A stretch of DNA of 64,000 nucleotides, from NCBI RefSeq assembly GCF_002075795.1, contig NZ_CP020472.1, positions 3,021,001 through 3,085,000 of the forward strand, given 5' to 3'. Position 1 is the stretch's first letter. Every line of letters starts with the position of its first letter. Positions 28,036 through 37,734 of this stretch are shown piece by piece. Source of the stretch: Shewanella japonica (lineage in GTDB: Bacteria; Pseudomonadota; Gammaproteobacteria; Enterobacterales; Shewanellaceae). Made by a program: the position numbers and the translations under genes. The notes under the pieces are model-generated. The model made no database searches. It saw nothing but the letters and a program-made list of their open reading frames with translations, and was not told the DNA's origin.

Positions 28036-28683
28036 TTACCAATTCACGTTAAGCTGATGAACGGCTTTATCTGAATAGGCTATCACATCAGCATAACCAG
28101 AATTTTGTGAAACATATAAACGAGTAACATGATATTGATATGCTGAACCCCGTTGGGTTTGCGCTAATTTAATGGCCTTTTTAGCTGACTCACCATTGAC
28201 CATTTCACTAGCTCCTAAAAAAGTAACAAGCAGACCGATAACACCTAGTAAATAAGCTGATTTGGGTTGAGTTGTTTTATAGTTGGCCTTGACCAAAAGT
28301 TGCAAAGACTCCTGAGAAGATAGCTGACAGTATATCCAAATAAAAACTGCAACAAGCAAAGCAGCAACACATATTGGTCCAATCACTGTCAGTGGGCTGA
28401 ATTTCATTAACGCTATAAGTAAAGCAGGCGGAGTCGTAAATAAAGTGTCAAACGATATTCCAACAATCAGTACTGAGATAAAAATACTCAACCAACGTAG
28501 TGTTTGAACCGTTTTAAGGCTACCTCGAAGTAGCAATACTCCTGAAATAACCCCAAAAATGGTAAAGCTTGAGGCATAATTAGTTTGATTGATAATGCAA
28601 AAAATCATTACCGCAATATCAATCAAACCCAGTAAGAGTAATAACGCTGCAGCCTTTTTAAAAGGATGAATATTTTCTTCCAT
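28036..28683 (-). CDS. Multi-pass membrane protein of unknown function
   Basis: A 215-residue protein with about five membrane segments (roughly 10-30, 38-56, 60-80, 98-118, 143-160) and a C-terminal extracytoplasmic or cytoplasmic domain of about 55 residues (SAYQYHVTRLYVSQNSGYADVIAYSD). No family recognised. The ATG at 28683 is preferred to the TTG at 28689 because of the TAAGAG sequence upstream. It lies alone between long gaps in the accessory segment. Confidence 0.55.
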   Translation of the reverse strand: MEENIHPFKKAAALLLLLGLIDIAVMIFCIINQTNYASSFTIFGVISGVLLLRGSLKTVQTLRWLSIFISVLIVGISFDTLFTTPPALLIALMKFSPLTVIGPICVAALLVAVFIWIYCQLSSQESLQLLVKANYKTTQPKSAYLLGVIGLLVTFLGASEMVNGESAKKAIKLAQTQRGSAYQYHVTRLYVSQNSGYADVIAYSDKAVHQLNVNW

Positions 28684-28891
28684 GAACAAACTCTTATACT
28701 ATTTATTGGTTAAGCGTTTTATTTAATCAATTAACATGAGGTAAATTGACCCAATAAACACGACATTAAAACTCTAGATCTACACACTATAACCAAGCTA
28801 TTAAGCAGTTACTAATATTAATACTTTCAATTACTAACAATTAATCGTCGTTAGTGATATTGAGCGAACTTCAGTATGAGTCCAAACCAAG

Positions 28892-29443
28892 TTAGAATCG
28901 ATAACCCACATCAAGCATCCATTGGCCAGATTTAAAGCCGCTCGTTTCTTCTGAATAGCCAATGCTAGTCATAAAATGTTGACCAAACTCCCCTTTTACG
29001 CCGGCTGAAGCAACAAAACTATTATCGGTCTCGTTATTGCCTGCAGTTGATAATTTATCCCAAGACCAACCCGCTGTGACATAAGGTTTTAACACAACTG
29101 AGTTTGTTACATGATAAGGGATACCATAACCGATACTCGCCTGATATCGATCTAAATCTACTGTCGTTGTATTAAGCGCCCCATCTTTAGGATCAACGCT
29201 AGAATAATCATCTTTTGAGGTTGAACTTATCCTAAAATCAGTGAATAAATTGTCTTTTAATGACGGAACCAATACTCCTTGTGAGTACACTGAGTAACCG
29301 TCTAAAGTCTCACCATGGACAGAGTCAGTCGAATAACCTGCACCAACGGTTATACCTGAAAAGAAATCCCCTAGGGTTCCTGCTTGGCTTAAACCTGAAA
29401 CTAACGCAAGTGTTAAAGCTAATAAAGTTAATTTTTTCATCAT
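28892..29443 (-). CDS. Small outer-membrane beta-barrel protein
   Basis: A 183-residue secreted protein with a clear signal peptide (MMKKLTLLALTLALVSGLSQA) and a barrel-like body of alternating residues ending in the typical C-terminal aromatic sequence VGYRF. It resembles YfaZ/OmpW-size eight-strand barrels, but I cannot name the family. The start at 29443 follows GGGGAG; the longer frame to 29491 has no signal. It is divergent from the SgrR-like regulator across about 130 bases, so it is a candidate target. Confidence 0.75.
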   Translation of the reverse strand: MMKKLTLLALTLALVSGLSQAGTLGDFFSGITVGAGYSTDSVHGETLDGYSVYSQGVLVPSLKDNLFTDFRISSTSKDDYSSVDPKDGALNTTTVDLDRYQASIGYGIPYHVTNSVVLKPYVTAGWSWDKLSTAGNNETDNSFVASAGVKGEFGQHFMTSIGYSEETSGFKSGQWMLDVGYRF

Positions 29444-29573
29444 TATCTCCCCAAAAATGTGTCTAGGTTCAGTATTGAATATACCGAGCAAAAAAAAGAG
29501 GTAGAGGTTAATTTTAGCTTTTCACCTTTTAAGGTCTGGACTACTATGAATCTAATAAGTCATAGATAGAAAG

Positions 29574-31271
29574 ATGAATAATTCGATGGATAATTCTGCC
29601 ACGACAATACAGTTACAACGACTCAATCAATTAGAGACTCGGTTTGGGCGAAATGTAAATAATGTAGATAAGTTTGAACTTGCAGAAGCGTTAATATGCT
29701 CAACTCGAAATGTAACAAACATAATGAAAAGCTTGTCTGCATTAGGATGGATAACTTGGAACCCTGGACGAGGTAGGGGTAATAAATCAAGCTTTTCGAT
29801 TGTGCACTCTTTTGAAGAGTTACTCATCGCACGGTTAAAAAACATGTGCCAACACGGCAGTTTAAATCAAGCTTTTCAATACGCTGAAACGTTTCACTAC
29901 CAGCATACTTTCAAACAACATCTTTCCCAGTGGCTTAAAACAAACCCAGAAGAGATTGAACGTTCAGATGAACTTATCTCACTGGTTAATTACTCCTTAC
30001 CAGCATGCCACCCAATTAAAATGACTGATTTGAATGCTGGTCTTTATGTCAACGCGCTATTTGATACTTTAATCAACTATCACCCTGAAACAGCATCTTT
30101 TACCCCTAGTTTAGCTCACCAGTTTACTAAAACAGCTAAGGGTTATGCCTTTAGAGTCAGACCCGATGTATATTTTCATAATGGTGTATTGCTCACTCCT
30201 GAATATATCAAAAGTCATTTATTAACACTTAAAAGACATGCCCCTTTGCACGCTTATTTATTCGAAAGTATCAAAAACATTCAGGTGAATAAAAGATGGG
30301 TAGAAGTTGAATTGTTATTCGATGACCCGTTATTTCTTCATGGATTATCTGATATCCACAGCGCAGTCTTTTTAGAAGATGACAAGCATCCTGACTTTCC
30401 TATTGGTACTGGTAGTTATTGCTGGGAATCCAGAAATGATGAGCATTGGTCGCTTAGTAAAAATGAACATTATTTTGGTGTAAATGGCATTCTTAAGCGT
30501 GCTGACTTTTGGACAAATAAAGATATCAGCACACATAATATGAGCCATGTTATAGAGCAAGAAAGTACACTGCAAACAATACCTCAATCACCCTTGTTTA
30601 CTCATTCAAAACTAGCAGGTTGCTATGCATTGTGCTTGAGCCATCGACTGCCCCTCAACACGAGAAAGGCATTAATCCCATTGGTGTTACAACAGGCTAA
30701 CTCTATTCACCCTGAACTGCCGTTATGCCAAACGCTTTTCGGTAATATTGCTATTAATGTCAAAAACAATCATGACAACGAAAACAACCAAGTCCATGCA
30801 GCAAAAAGAAATACCCCCTCAAATTCAGAAACTGAAATCATTACAGGAACAATTGCTTTTTGGGACTCAAATTCAGAAGTATCAACTTTTATTCAAGAAT
30901 CTTTAAAGAGCTTAGGGTTAACACTGTATTTGGTGTCAGATAAAAGCAAAGCTGACATGTGGATCTCAGAATATTTATTTGGCAAAAATACCTTACTTGA
31001 TCATTATTACTGGTTATTAGTAAGTGATACTGCACAGCATTTATTGCCATCATTACAACGTAAACAATGGCTAGAATGGGCAAAATCGACAAATGATCTA
31101 AATGATTATTTATCTGATATAGAAGAGGAATGTAAAACAAATCACTACATTACGCCATTATGGGGAAAATCAATCACATTTAAAACGCATAAATCTCTAC
31201 GGGGAGAAAAGACTGATTCATTAGGTTTAATGACACTGGCAAATTTATGGTTTGATAAACGTAAACAATAA
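29574..31271 (+). CDS. SgrR-like transcriptional regulator (HTH plus solute-binding domain)
   Basis: A 565-residue regulator with an N-terminal winged HTH of the SgrR type (about 10-110: LETRFG, STRNVTNIMKSLSALGWITW, PGRGRGN) and a cytoplasmic family-5 extracellular-solute-binding domain (about 160-560). E. coli SgrR has the same architecture and size and senses sugar-phosphate stress. Here no sgrS-like RNA or sugar transporter is evident. The divergent outer-membrane barrel gene is the natural target. Nearby ATGs (29574, 29586) make the start uncertain by a few residues. Confidence 0.85.
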   Translation: MNNSMDNSATTIQLQRLNQLETRFGRNVNNVDKFELAEALICSTRNVTNIMKSLSALGWITWNPGRGRGNKSSFSIVHSFEELLIARLKNMCQHGSLNQAFQYAETFHYQHTFKQHLSQWLKTNPEEIERSDELISLVNYSLPACHPIKMTDLNAGLYVNALFDTLINYHPETASFTPSLAHQFTKTAKGYAFRVRPDVYFHNGVLLTPEYIKSHLLTLKRHAPLHAYLFESIKNIQVNKRWVEVELLFDDPLFLHGLSDIHSAVFLEDDKHPDFPIGTGSYCWESRNDEHWSLSKNEHYFGVNGILKRADFWTNKDISTHNMSHVIEQESTLQTIPQSPLFTHSKLAGCYALCLSHRLPLNTRKALIPLVLQQANSIHPELPLCQTLFGNIAINVKNNHDNENNQVHAAKRNTPSNSETEIITGTIAFWDSNSEVSTFIQESLKSLGLTLYLVSDKSKADMWISEYLFGKNTLLDHYYWLLVSDTAQHLLPSLQRKQWLEWAKSTNDLNDYLSDIEEECKTNHYITPLWGKSITFKTHKSLRGEKTDSLGLMTLANLWFDKRKQ

Positions 31272-31334
31272 AATTATGTATCCCTTCACTCTTAATTAAT
31301 GATAGTAGATTCATGACATTGGAAAAAGATGTAA

Positions 31335-31442
31335 AAGCTAACAACAACAGCCTTTGAACAGCGCAATACATTAGCCCAGAGCGGTGATTTATTACTTAAT
31401 GTCAATAATGAGAAAACCAAATTAATTGTTGGACTTGACTAA
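31335..31442 (+). pseudogene. Possible gene remnant (35 open codons, no start)
   Basis: After an in-frame TAA at 31332 a frame stays open to TAA 31440-31442 and reads like normal protein (AFEQRNTLAQSGDLLLNVNN, then a hydrophobic end). There is no start codon or ribosome-binding site. A neighbouring frame from ATG 31313 (MTLEKDVKANNN) could be the other half after a frameshift. The parent gene is not recognised. Chance cannot be excluded at this length. Confidence 0.2.
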
Positions 31443-31454
31443 CTGACTAAATCA

Positions 31455-32042
31455 TTACACAGGACATTCAGCTTGTTTCATCTTATAGTCGATAAAGTCC
31501 TTATAAGACTTAAAACCGCCCAAGTTTAGCTTTGCATCTGGGTAATTACTTCTAAAAAGTGTATTCATCTCTAAACTCTTAATATACATCTCACAACTTT
31601 TTGGCACATTTTTATCGATAATGTAAGTAAACCCCATATGCAAATAAGTGTTTGTTAAATTATCAAACTCTTGTTTTTCTTCGTATATAGCTCGAGACTT
31701 ATCCAAATACGTGATGGAAGCATTGAACCTATCTTTAAACAATATTGCACCATTATTAAATCCAGTAGTCTCATAATGCTCAGTATATCGCTCTACCGCA
31801 TACGACCTGAGAAAAATAGCATAAGCGATGTATGCTTCTGCTAGTCCTGAATCGTTTCCTTCTTCTTGATAAATCTCAATAGCCTCTAATATGAGCTTTT
31901 GAGCGGGCAATGGTCTTTGTTTAGTGTCAAAAAGCCAATAAGCATCAGTTACTTTTTGCTCTGGATCATTTGTGTGTGGAACTAATGCAGCGGCACAGCC
32001 TGCCAGTGAAATGATAGTAAGAAAGACGATAACATTGCGCAA
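31455..32042 (-). CDS. Lipoprotein with helical (TPR-like) repeats
   Basis: A 195-residue predicted lipoprotein. Starting at TTG 32042, which has AAGGA 8 bases upstream, gives a compact lipoprotein signal with lipobox SLAGC and Cys16. The GTG at 32066 is the alternative start. The body has helical units such as ALLILEAIEIYQEEGND-type and YLDKSRAIYEEKQEFDN repeats, resembling TPRs. It carries the motif KSYKDFIDYKMKQ near the end. The function is unknown. Confidence 0.65.
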   Translation of the reverse strand: MRNVIVFLTIISLAGCAAALVPHTNDPEQKVTDAYWLFDTKQRPLPAQKLILEAIEIYQEEGNDSGLAEAYIAYAIFLRSYAVERYTEHYETTGFNNGAILFKDRFNASITYLDKSRAIYEEKQEFDNLTNTYLHMGFTYIIDKNVPKSCEMYIKSLEMNTLFRSNYPDAKLNLGGFKSYKDFIDYKMKQAECPV

Positions 32043-32148
32043 TTTTGAATTCCTTGAAAATATCACTCCTCATTAAGAGGAAAAAGTGGTTGATAAAAAG
32101 TGAGGTTCGAGCTTAAGCCCTCTTTTATATCAGTTTATGACTGACTTT

Positions 32149-32703
32149 TTATAAATTCTGAGTATCAGACCTCAACAAAGAAAACACTTTAAGATCATGA
32201 TAAGCACCTTTCCAAAAACCATGCTGCCTCAGTATGCCATCACATTTAAAACCGAGCTTTTCAAGTAGCACTTCTGATGCTCTATTGCCAATCATCACAT
32301 AAGCCTCAATTTTATTAACGTGTTTAGGGCATTTTTCTGAAAACGTAAATTCGATGACCTTCCTTACTGATTCAGTAGCATATCCTTTGCCCCAAGAGTT
32401 TCTTTTGAACTCGTAACCGATAACAGCAACATGATTACTTTCCTCGAAACGATTAATGCCGCAACCACCAATAAACTTAAATGTTTCTTTATCCCTAATT
32501 GCCCACCTAACGGATTTACCTTCTATAAATCCTGCTAAATCTGCATTAATTAAGTTAATAGCTTCTTTCTCGGTAGCAAAAGACAGATCATAGAATTCAG
32601 TAACCTCAGGGTCAGAAAACAATTCTAGTATCGACTTGGAGTCATCAATTGATTGCTGATTAAGTACCAATCTATCTGTCTCAATTATTGGAAATATACT
32701 CAT
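32149..32703 (-). CDS. GNAT N-acetyltransferase, RimJ/RimL type
   Basis: A 184-residue acetyltransferase of the GNAT fold, group Acetyltransf_3. It starts with ETDRLVL, has the acetyl-CoA loop in [12 protein letters not shown], and ends with [13 protein letters not shown] followed by a Tyr/His-rich motif. Such enzymes acetylate protein N-termini, aminoacyl compounds or antibiotics. The substrate cannot be deduced. It has a GGGGACT ribosome-binding site and stands alone in the accessory segment. Confidence 0.85.
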   Translation of the reverse strand: MSIFPIIETDRLVLNQQSIDDSKSILELFSDPEVTEFYDLSFATEKEAINLINADLAGFIEGKSVRWAIRDKETFKFIGGCGINRFEESNHVAVIGYEFKRNSWGKGYATESVRKVIEFTFSEKCPKHVNKIEAYVMIGNRASEVLLEKLGFKCDGILRQHGFWKGAYHDLKVFSLLRSDTQNL

Positions 32704-33048
32704 AGTCCCCTGAAGATTTTACGCCCACATTAAGTAGGCTAAAAGTGCTTGCTATATACATTTAACCCTGACTAGATTGCTTTAAATTATTAAATAAAAC
32801 AAGACTTAAACCATTTATGAAATATTGATTGTATAAGATTGAATACCTATATTATTAGCTGATGCTGTAAAACTACTAAAAATAACAACACATTTTTTAT
32901 GTAATTAAATGCGCTGGTTTATCCCAATTAATCACTTAACATGACTTTGGTTAAGCTGATCTATAAACCTAAACAGACCAATTACCCACAAAAAAGCCCA
33001 AGTCAATGACTCAGGCTTTCATTTAAACTTAACTAGACTAAAACAGTC
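32704..33048. other. Intergenic region at the ybaB edge of the accessory segment
   Basis: These 345 A+T-rich bases contain the ybaB terminator (32989-33019) and the promoter region of the acetyltransferase gene. No gene or repeat is seen in the rest. Confidence 0.5.
32989..33019 (-). terminator. Rho-independent terminator of dnaX-ybaB
   Basis: On the minus strand AAAGCCTGAGTCA pairs with TGACTTGGGCTTT (two G-U wobbles), followed by TTTTTTG, 30 bases after the ybaB stop. It closes the operon before the accessory segment. Confidence 0.82.
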
Positions 33049-33378
33049 TTAGAATGGCATTTTCATTCCTGGCGGTAATTGCATACCACCGGTAACTTCT
33101 GCCATTTTAGCTTTTTGGTTTTCTTCGATGCGACGTGCTGCGTCGTTGAATGCTGCAGCAATAAGATCTTCCAACATTTCTTTATCGTCTTCCATTAAGC
33201 TTGGGTCAATGTCAACTTTACGAATGTTGTGTGAACCCGTCATGGTGACTTTTACTAAACCTGCACCCGCTTCACCCGTCATTTCGGTTTGTGCGATTTC
33301 TTCCTGCATTTTAGCCATTTTGTCTTGCATCATTTGGGCTTGTTTCATTAAGTTGCCCATACCGCCTTTTCCAAACAT
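33049..33378 (-). CDS. ybaB: YbaB/EbfC nucleoid-associated protein
   Basis: A 109-residue DNA-binding protein that forms tweezer-like homodimers. [18 protein letters not shown] at the start and the [16 protein letters not shown] and NDAARRIEE segments are typical. It follows dnaX by 130 bases, as is usual. Its ordinary downstream partner recR is not adjacent. Confidence 0.96.
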   Translation of the reverse strand: MFGKGGMGNLMKQAQMMQDKMAKMQEEIAQTEMTGEAGAGLVKVTMTGSHNIRKVDIDPSLMEDDKEMLEDLIAAAFNDAARRIEENQKAKMAEVTGGMQLPPGMKMPF

Positions 33379-33508
33379 AGTCTTTTCTCTTAATTAGGTT
33401 ATTAGCAAGCCGCCAAAGTGGGGCTAATCTTACTGTAAAAAAATAAATTGGCAATAAAACTGCGTTTATTGCAATCAAACTTTTGAAGTTAACAACGCTT
33501 TAGTTGAT

Positions 33509-36313
33509 TTATTGTGCAACTAAAGCAGGAATTTGTTGCCCTATTGCTTGTAACTTCTCCGCTGGATACACCAAGGTATCTGGATTTAGCTGTGCAGCTA
33601 ATCGACTAAACATCCATTGTACGTTGTCATCATTAATTAAAGCGTAATTTGCATTCGCTAATAATTCACGATGAAATCTTTTTCTTAACTCAAGTGGGGT
33701 TTCATGCGCTTTATCTACACCAACGGTAATCTCAACCGTGGTCGGCACGCCCATGTGTTCTGTTAATGCAACTTGCAGTTGCTCAATGGCGATGTCCGCT
33801 GCTAGATGCTTTTGATCTGGCTTTAACAGTAATGGAATCGGATTACTCAAGCTTTGACAAACTGAGTTAACAGCGAGCTGCCTTACCCTACCACCAATAC
33901 TGAGTGATGCCATGACTTTATACCAGTGTAAATCAAGTTCATCACCCGATATTTCATGTTCGCCATTGACCGCAAGCGCAGTGGGTTTAGGTATCGATGT
34001 CACCAGCTGATTGGTATCGACTTGAGCCACGGCCTCGACAACGCCTAGATTTGGGCTTGAATCATGGCTTTGCAGCTCACCATTGCTAGCTTGCAAATCA
34101 GTAACCTGTGCATCAGCAACCACATTTTGTGTATCTTTTATTGCTTGTGCATTGGCCATTGGCGGTTCAATTGCATCTTGTGGTTTATTCCAAGGTGCTT
34201 GCTCTTCAATCTGCGCGCCTTTATCTGTAACGTTCGCACTATCAATAACGTCAGTGCTTGCTGAGCTCATACTGTCATTATGATGAGACGCTTGATTGAG
34301 TGATTGCTGTTCCGTCTGGCTATTATGTGTTTGCTCTGTATCTTGAGTAGCACGTTGTCCTTCTGCGGCATGATTACTGCGTGGTGCGGGTACCTTAATA
34401 CTAGGACTCGCTGCCGCCTGTTGCTTTTTTGCTTGCTCTCCTTGACTTGTGAGTGAGTTTAACTCTGCTTTCAAGGAATCATTAGTTGCTAAAACAGCAT
34501 CCAGTAGCGCATCTAAATCATCGCTGCTTTCAGTACTTTCTGTTGCTTTAGCGGCCTCAACTTGTGAATCATTTGTCGATGCAGCGACAGGCTGATCAGG
34601 ATGATACGACGCCATATCACCTAGCCCATAGTCAGCATTATTATCGTCACTGTCAGCCTGTGAAAATTGCTCATAAGCATCCATTGGCATCCCATCATCA
34701 GATGAATAGGTTGCTTGGGGCTCAGCACTCACTTCTGGCTTATCTGCAGGGACATTTTTCTCTAAAGCTAAAGAGCCTGACTTTGATTGAGGTGGCGTTT
34801 GTATGTTTTCGCCCGAATCAATATCAAGCGCCTGCGTCGCCGCTTGTTTATACTCACTCGCTTGCGGTGCATTAGCCGATGACGCTTGCGCTTTCGTTGG
34901 TGTGCTTTGCGATAATGATTCAGCTTGTTGACCAAAACCTAAACTGTCCGCTTGGCTTAATAGCAATGCTTGTTCGGCAGCTATCGCTTCATCTGATTGA
35001 CCTTGATTCGACTCAGTAGACTCAGGCTGAGTAACTGGTTGTAAGTTAGTATCTGTAACCTTGCTGTTAGCTGACTCATTGAGCGTATTACCGGTATTTA
35101 CGAGTGTATCAACCACTGGCGTAACAGGTTTTACAACATCATGCTTTTGCGCTTCAGCAGCGGTGTTCTGCGCTGAGGGTTCAGGTAATGTAATCTTTGC
35201 TGCTTCATCAGTATGCCAACGTTTTACAGGCTTTTCCGGTACAAAGGCTATCGCTCTTAATAGCGCCATTTCAAGCCCTGACTTAGGGTCTGGAGCAAAC
35301 GATAACTCTTTGCGCCCAGCGAGTAACAGCTGATAATACAACTGCACCTGCTCTGGCGAGAGTTGTTGAGCAAAAGCGAGAATTTGTTCACTATAAAGTG
35401 ATTGCTGCGCAGCTGCAGGGGCGAATTGGCTTAACGTAATTTGATGGAGTAATTCAAGTAAGCTTCTTAGCACTTCATCAGCGTCAGCTCCAAAGCTGAG
35501 CACTTGACTGGTTGTCATCATTAAATGCCCGACGTCGGCATCGCAAAGCGCCTTGAGTAAAGCAAGCACTTGTTGAGTATCAATACTGCCTAACATCGAC
35601 TGTACTTGCTGATGCATGACTTGGCCGCTACCAAATGCAATGGCTTGGTCGGTTAAGCTAAGTGCATCACGCATACTACCATTAGCCGCTTTAGCCAATA
35701 AAGTCAGCGCTTGAGGCTCATACTCAAGCTGCTCTTGAGTTAAAATGAAATCCAGTTGTTGACTGATTTCATCTTGCGACAAGCTTTTTAAATTAAACTG
35801 TAAACACCGAGATAAAACGGTGACTGGTAGCTTTTGAGGATCCGTTGTAGCTAATAAGAATTTGACGTGCTCAGGGGGCTCTTCCAAGGTTTTAAGCAAA
35901 GCATTAAAACTGCTTCGCGACAACATATGCACTTCATCAATCAAGTAAACTTTGAAACGCCCACGAGATGGTTTGTATTGAACGTTATCCAGTAACTCAC
36001 GAGTGTCATCGACCTTAGTTCGTGATGCCGCATCGACTTCAATTAAGTCTACAAATCGACCTTGAGCGATTTCAACACAGCTCGAACACACTCCACAAGG
36101 TGCTGAGGTCACCCCTTGCTCACAGTTAAGCCCTTTAGCAAATAGTCGAGCTAAACTGGTTTTACCGACACCACGGGTGCCTGTAAATAAATATGCGTGA
36201 TGTAAGCGCTGCTGAGTTAATGCATTTGTTAGAGCTAATAAGACATGTGACTGCCCTACCATCTCTTCAAATTTTGCAGGCCGCCATTTACGGGCTAACA
36301 CCTGATAAGACAT
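33509..36313 (-). CDS. dnaX: DNA polymerase III subunits tau and gamma (DnaX)
   Basis: A clamp-loader ATPase that connects the replicative polymerases. It has Walker A GTRGVGKTS, a four-Cys zinc module (NCEQGVTSAPCGVCSSC), Walker B LIDEVHML, and the SRC sensor. The ATG at 36313 (MSYQVLARKWRP) is used; the TTG at 36325 is not. At 934 residues it is far longer than E. coli tau (643), because of an acidic Gln/Ser/Ala-rich linker at about 380-780 before the polymerase-binding C-terminus. A slippery A AAA AAG within codons 628-630, with an upstream AGGAG, should produce a shorter gamma-like form of 637 residues. Confidence 0.96.
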   Translation of the reverse strand: MSYQVLARKWRPAKFEEMVGQSHVLLALTNALTQQRLHHAYLFTGTRGVGKTSLARLFAKGLNCEQGVTSAPCGVCSSCVEIAQGRFVDLIEVDAASRTKVDDTRELLDNVQYKPSRGRFKVYLIDEVHMLSRSSFNALLKTLEEPPEHVKFLLATTDPQKLPVTVLSRCLQFNLKSLSQDEISQQLDFILTQEQLEYEPQALTLLAKAANGSMRDALSLTDQAIAFGSGQVMHQQVQSMLGSIDTQQVLALLKALCDADVGHLMMTTSQVLSFGADADEVLRSLLELLHQITLSQFAPAAAQQSLYSEQILAFAQQLSPEQVQLYYQLLLAGRKELSFAPDPKSGLEMALLRAIAFVPEKPVKRWHTDEAAKITLPEPSAQNTAAEAQKHDVVKPVTPVVDTLVNTGNTLNESANSKVTDTNLQPVTQPESTESNQGQSDEAIAAEQALLLSQADSLGFGQQAESLSQSTPTKAQASSANAPQASEYKQAATQALDIDSGENIQTPPQSKSGSLALEKNVPADKPEVSAEPQATYSSDDGMPMDAYEQFSQADSDDNNADYGLGDMASYHPDQPVAASTNDSQVEAAKATESTESSDDLDALLDAVLATNDSLKAELNSLTSQGEQAKKQQAAASPSIKVPAPRSNHAAEGQRATQDTEQTHNSQTEQQSLNQASHHNDSMSSASTDVIDSANVTDKGAQIEEQAPWNKPQDAIEPPMANAQAIKDTQNVVADAQVTDLQASNGELQSHDSSPNLGVVEAVAQVDTNQLVTSIPKPTALAVNGEHEISGDELDLHWYKVMASLSIGGRVRQLAVNSVCQSLSNPIPLLLKPDQKHLAADIAIEQLQVALTEHMGVPTTVEITVGVDKAHETPLELRKRFHRELLANANYALINDDNVQWMFSRLAAQLNPDTLVYPAEKLQAIGQQIPALVAQ
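34401..34442 (-). promoter_or_regulatory. Programmed -1 ribosomal frameshift signal in dnaX
   Basis: The slippery heptamer A AAA AAG lies at 34430-34424 in the correct phase (GCA AAA AAG). An AGGAG Shine-Dalgarno-like stimulator ends 7 bases upstream, as in E. coli dnaX. After a -1 slip seven codons are read (A-T-G-G-S-E-S) and TAG follows at 34403-34401. A downstream stimulatory hairpin was not established. Confidence 0.82.
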
Positions 36314-36489
36314 GGAATTCCCCAAGCTTTAATAAAACGGGTTGAGTAAGCTTCATTTTACCCAAAAATAAATTTAACAATAACATGCAAGTCAATGCTG
36401 CGCTATTGATACACAATTTAGCGAGCGGGTTTGCCCAAGAATTACACTAACCATTTCGCTGTATTGACGTTAATCCTGATTTCAGACAT

Positions 36490-36528
36490 AAAAAAGCAGC
36501 GCTTGATAACGAATATGCAAGCACTGCC
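36490..36528 (-). terminator. Rho-independent terminator of apt
   Basis: On the minus strand GCAGTGCTTG pairs with CAAGCGCTGC (one wobble) over a 12-base loop and is followed by TTTTTT, 35 bases after the apt stop. Confidence 0.78.
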
Positions 36529-36561
36529 TTGATATAATGACGAGGTCATTGGGTAAATCGA

Positions 36562-37113
36562 TTACTCACCTTCAAACTCACAAAGGGTCAAAATTTCGAT
36601 ACCCAATGCTTCAATGCGTTTTTCGCCACCGATATCAGGCAACGAAATAACAAATGCAGCATGCTCGACTTCACCACCGAGTTCACGAATTAGCTTAACA
36701 GTGGCTTCAATTGTGCCACCAGTAGCAAGTAAGTCGTCAACCACAAGCACTTTATCACCAGGCTGAATGGCATCAACATGAATTTCTAAGGTATCTTTTC
36801 CGTATTCAAGGTCGTAAGTTTGCGCAATTGTTTTGCGTGGTAGTTTTCCAGGTTTACGAACCGGAACAAAACCAACGCCGAGTTCTAAAGCCAGCGGCGC
36901 TCCAAACAAAAAACCACGAGCCTCTGTACCTACAACTTTAGTAAAGCCAAGTGACTTGTAATGCTCAACAAACATCGCAATCGTGGCTTGGTAGGCTTCA
37001 GCATTTTCTAATAAGCTGGTGACATCACGGAACATAATGCCCGGAATGGGATAGTCAGGAATGGCTTTAATGCTGTCTTTGATTAACGCTAAACTTGCTG
37101 AATTCATAGTCAT
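36562..37113 (-). CDS. apt: Adenine phosphoribosyltransferase
   Basis: Salvages adenine with PRPP to AMP. The PRPP loop [13 protein letters not shown] and the [13 protein letters not shown] start region are diagnostic; the length of 181-183 residues is normal (ATG at 37113 or 37107). It is the usual neighbour of dnaX, here separated from it by a terminator. Confidence 0.96.
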   Translation of the reverse strand: MTMNSASLALIKDSIKAIPDYPIPGIMFRDVTSLLENAEAYQATIAMFVEHYKSLGFTKVVGTEARGFLFGAPLALELGVGFVPVRKPGKLPRKTIAQTYDLEYGKDTLEIHVDAIQPGDKVLVVDDLLATGGTIEATVKLIRELGGEVEHAAFVISLPDIGGEKRIEALGIEILTLCEFEGE

Positions 37114-37272
37114 AATAGATTGTCTATTTAAAAAGGAATGGATTAATAGCCAGTTATTGGTATTTGATTACACTTAAAATGCAAAAATAGTATCTGACAT
37201 ATCACTCGATTGGAGGTGATAGTAAGCATGTTTCAATACAGTTGCAACTCGAGAGCAAAATTCCGGCAACTT

Positions 37273-37638
37273 TTAATCTAACTCTGGGATCTGCCACAAA
37301 AAAAGTAACAGTATACATAACATACAAACTAACATGATTTGCACCCAAAGCAGTGGCACGATGGCGATACTGACCACGAAACTTAGCGTCGTCATAATCA
37401 TGGCTTTTCGCTTCAAGCGTTTGTTAATTGATCGCTTATTTTGCCAGTCATTGAGCCCTTGAGAAAACCAAGGATGTGTCATCAGCCAATTGTGTAACCT
37501 GTCACTTGAGCGAGCAAAGCAATAAGCTGCAAGCAAGATAAATGGTACAGTCGGTAGTAAAGGAACCACAATACCAATCGTTCCCAGCGTGACGCTGGTT
37601 AACCCAGTAATTAAAAACAAGCCACGTTTTAGGGGCAT
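37273..37638 (-). CDS. DUF454 inner-membrane protein (YbaN-like)
   Basis: A 121-residue hydrophobic protein with about four membrane segments and the DUF454 signature GIVVPLLPTVPFILLAAYCFARSS, followed by HPWFSQ. YbaN also lies next to apt in E. coli. It has a TTGGAGA ribosome-binding site. Its function is unknown. Confidence 0.88.
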   Translation of the reverse strand: MPLKRGLFLITGLTSVTLGTIGIVVPLLPTVPFILLAAYCFARSSDRLHNWLMTHPWFSQGLNDWQNKRSINKRLKRKAMIMTTLSFVVSIAIVPLLWVQIMLVCMLCILLLFLWQIPELD

Positions 37639-37656
37639 AATTCTCCAAACTCAATC

Positions 37657-37684
37657 AAAAAAACCATTCAATAGAATGGTTTTT
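37657..37684. terminator. Bidirectional hairpin terminator before ybaN
   Basis: AAAAACCATTC and GAATGGTTTTT pair across a 4-base loop. On the minus strand it would end transcripts from the RiPP cluster side before the YbaN-like gene. Confidence 0.75.
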
Positions 37685-37734
37685 AGTTTACCGATGCTAT
37701 AAAAATACATCGATATCATAACTGAGATCAGCAG

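Noticed and set aside
26615..33048. Insertion sequence or prophage as the source of the accessory block
   Set aside because: No transposase, integrase, terminal inverted repeats or tRNA attachment site can be seen.
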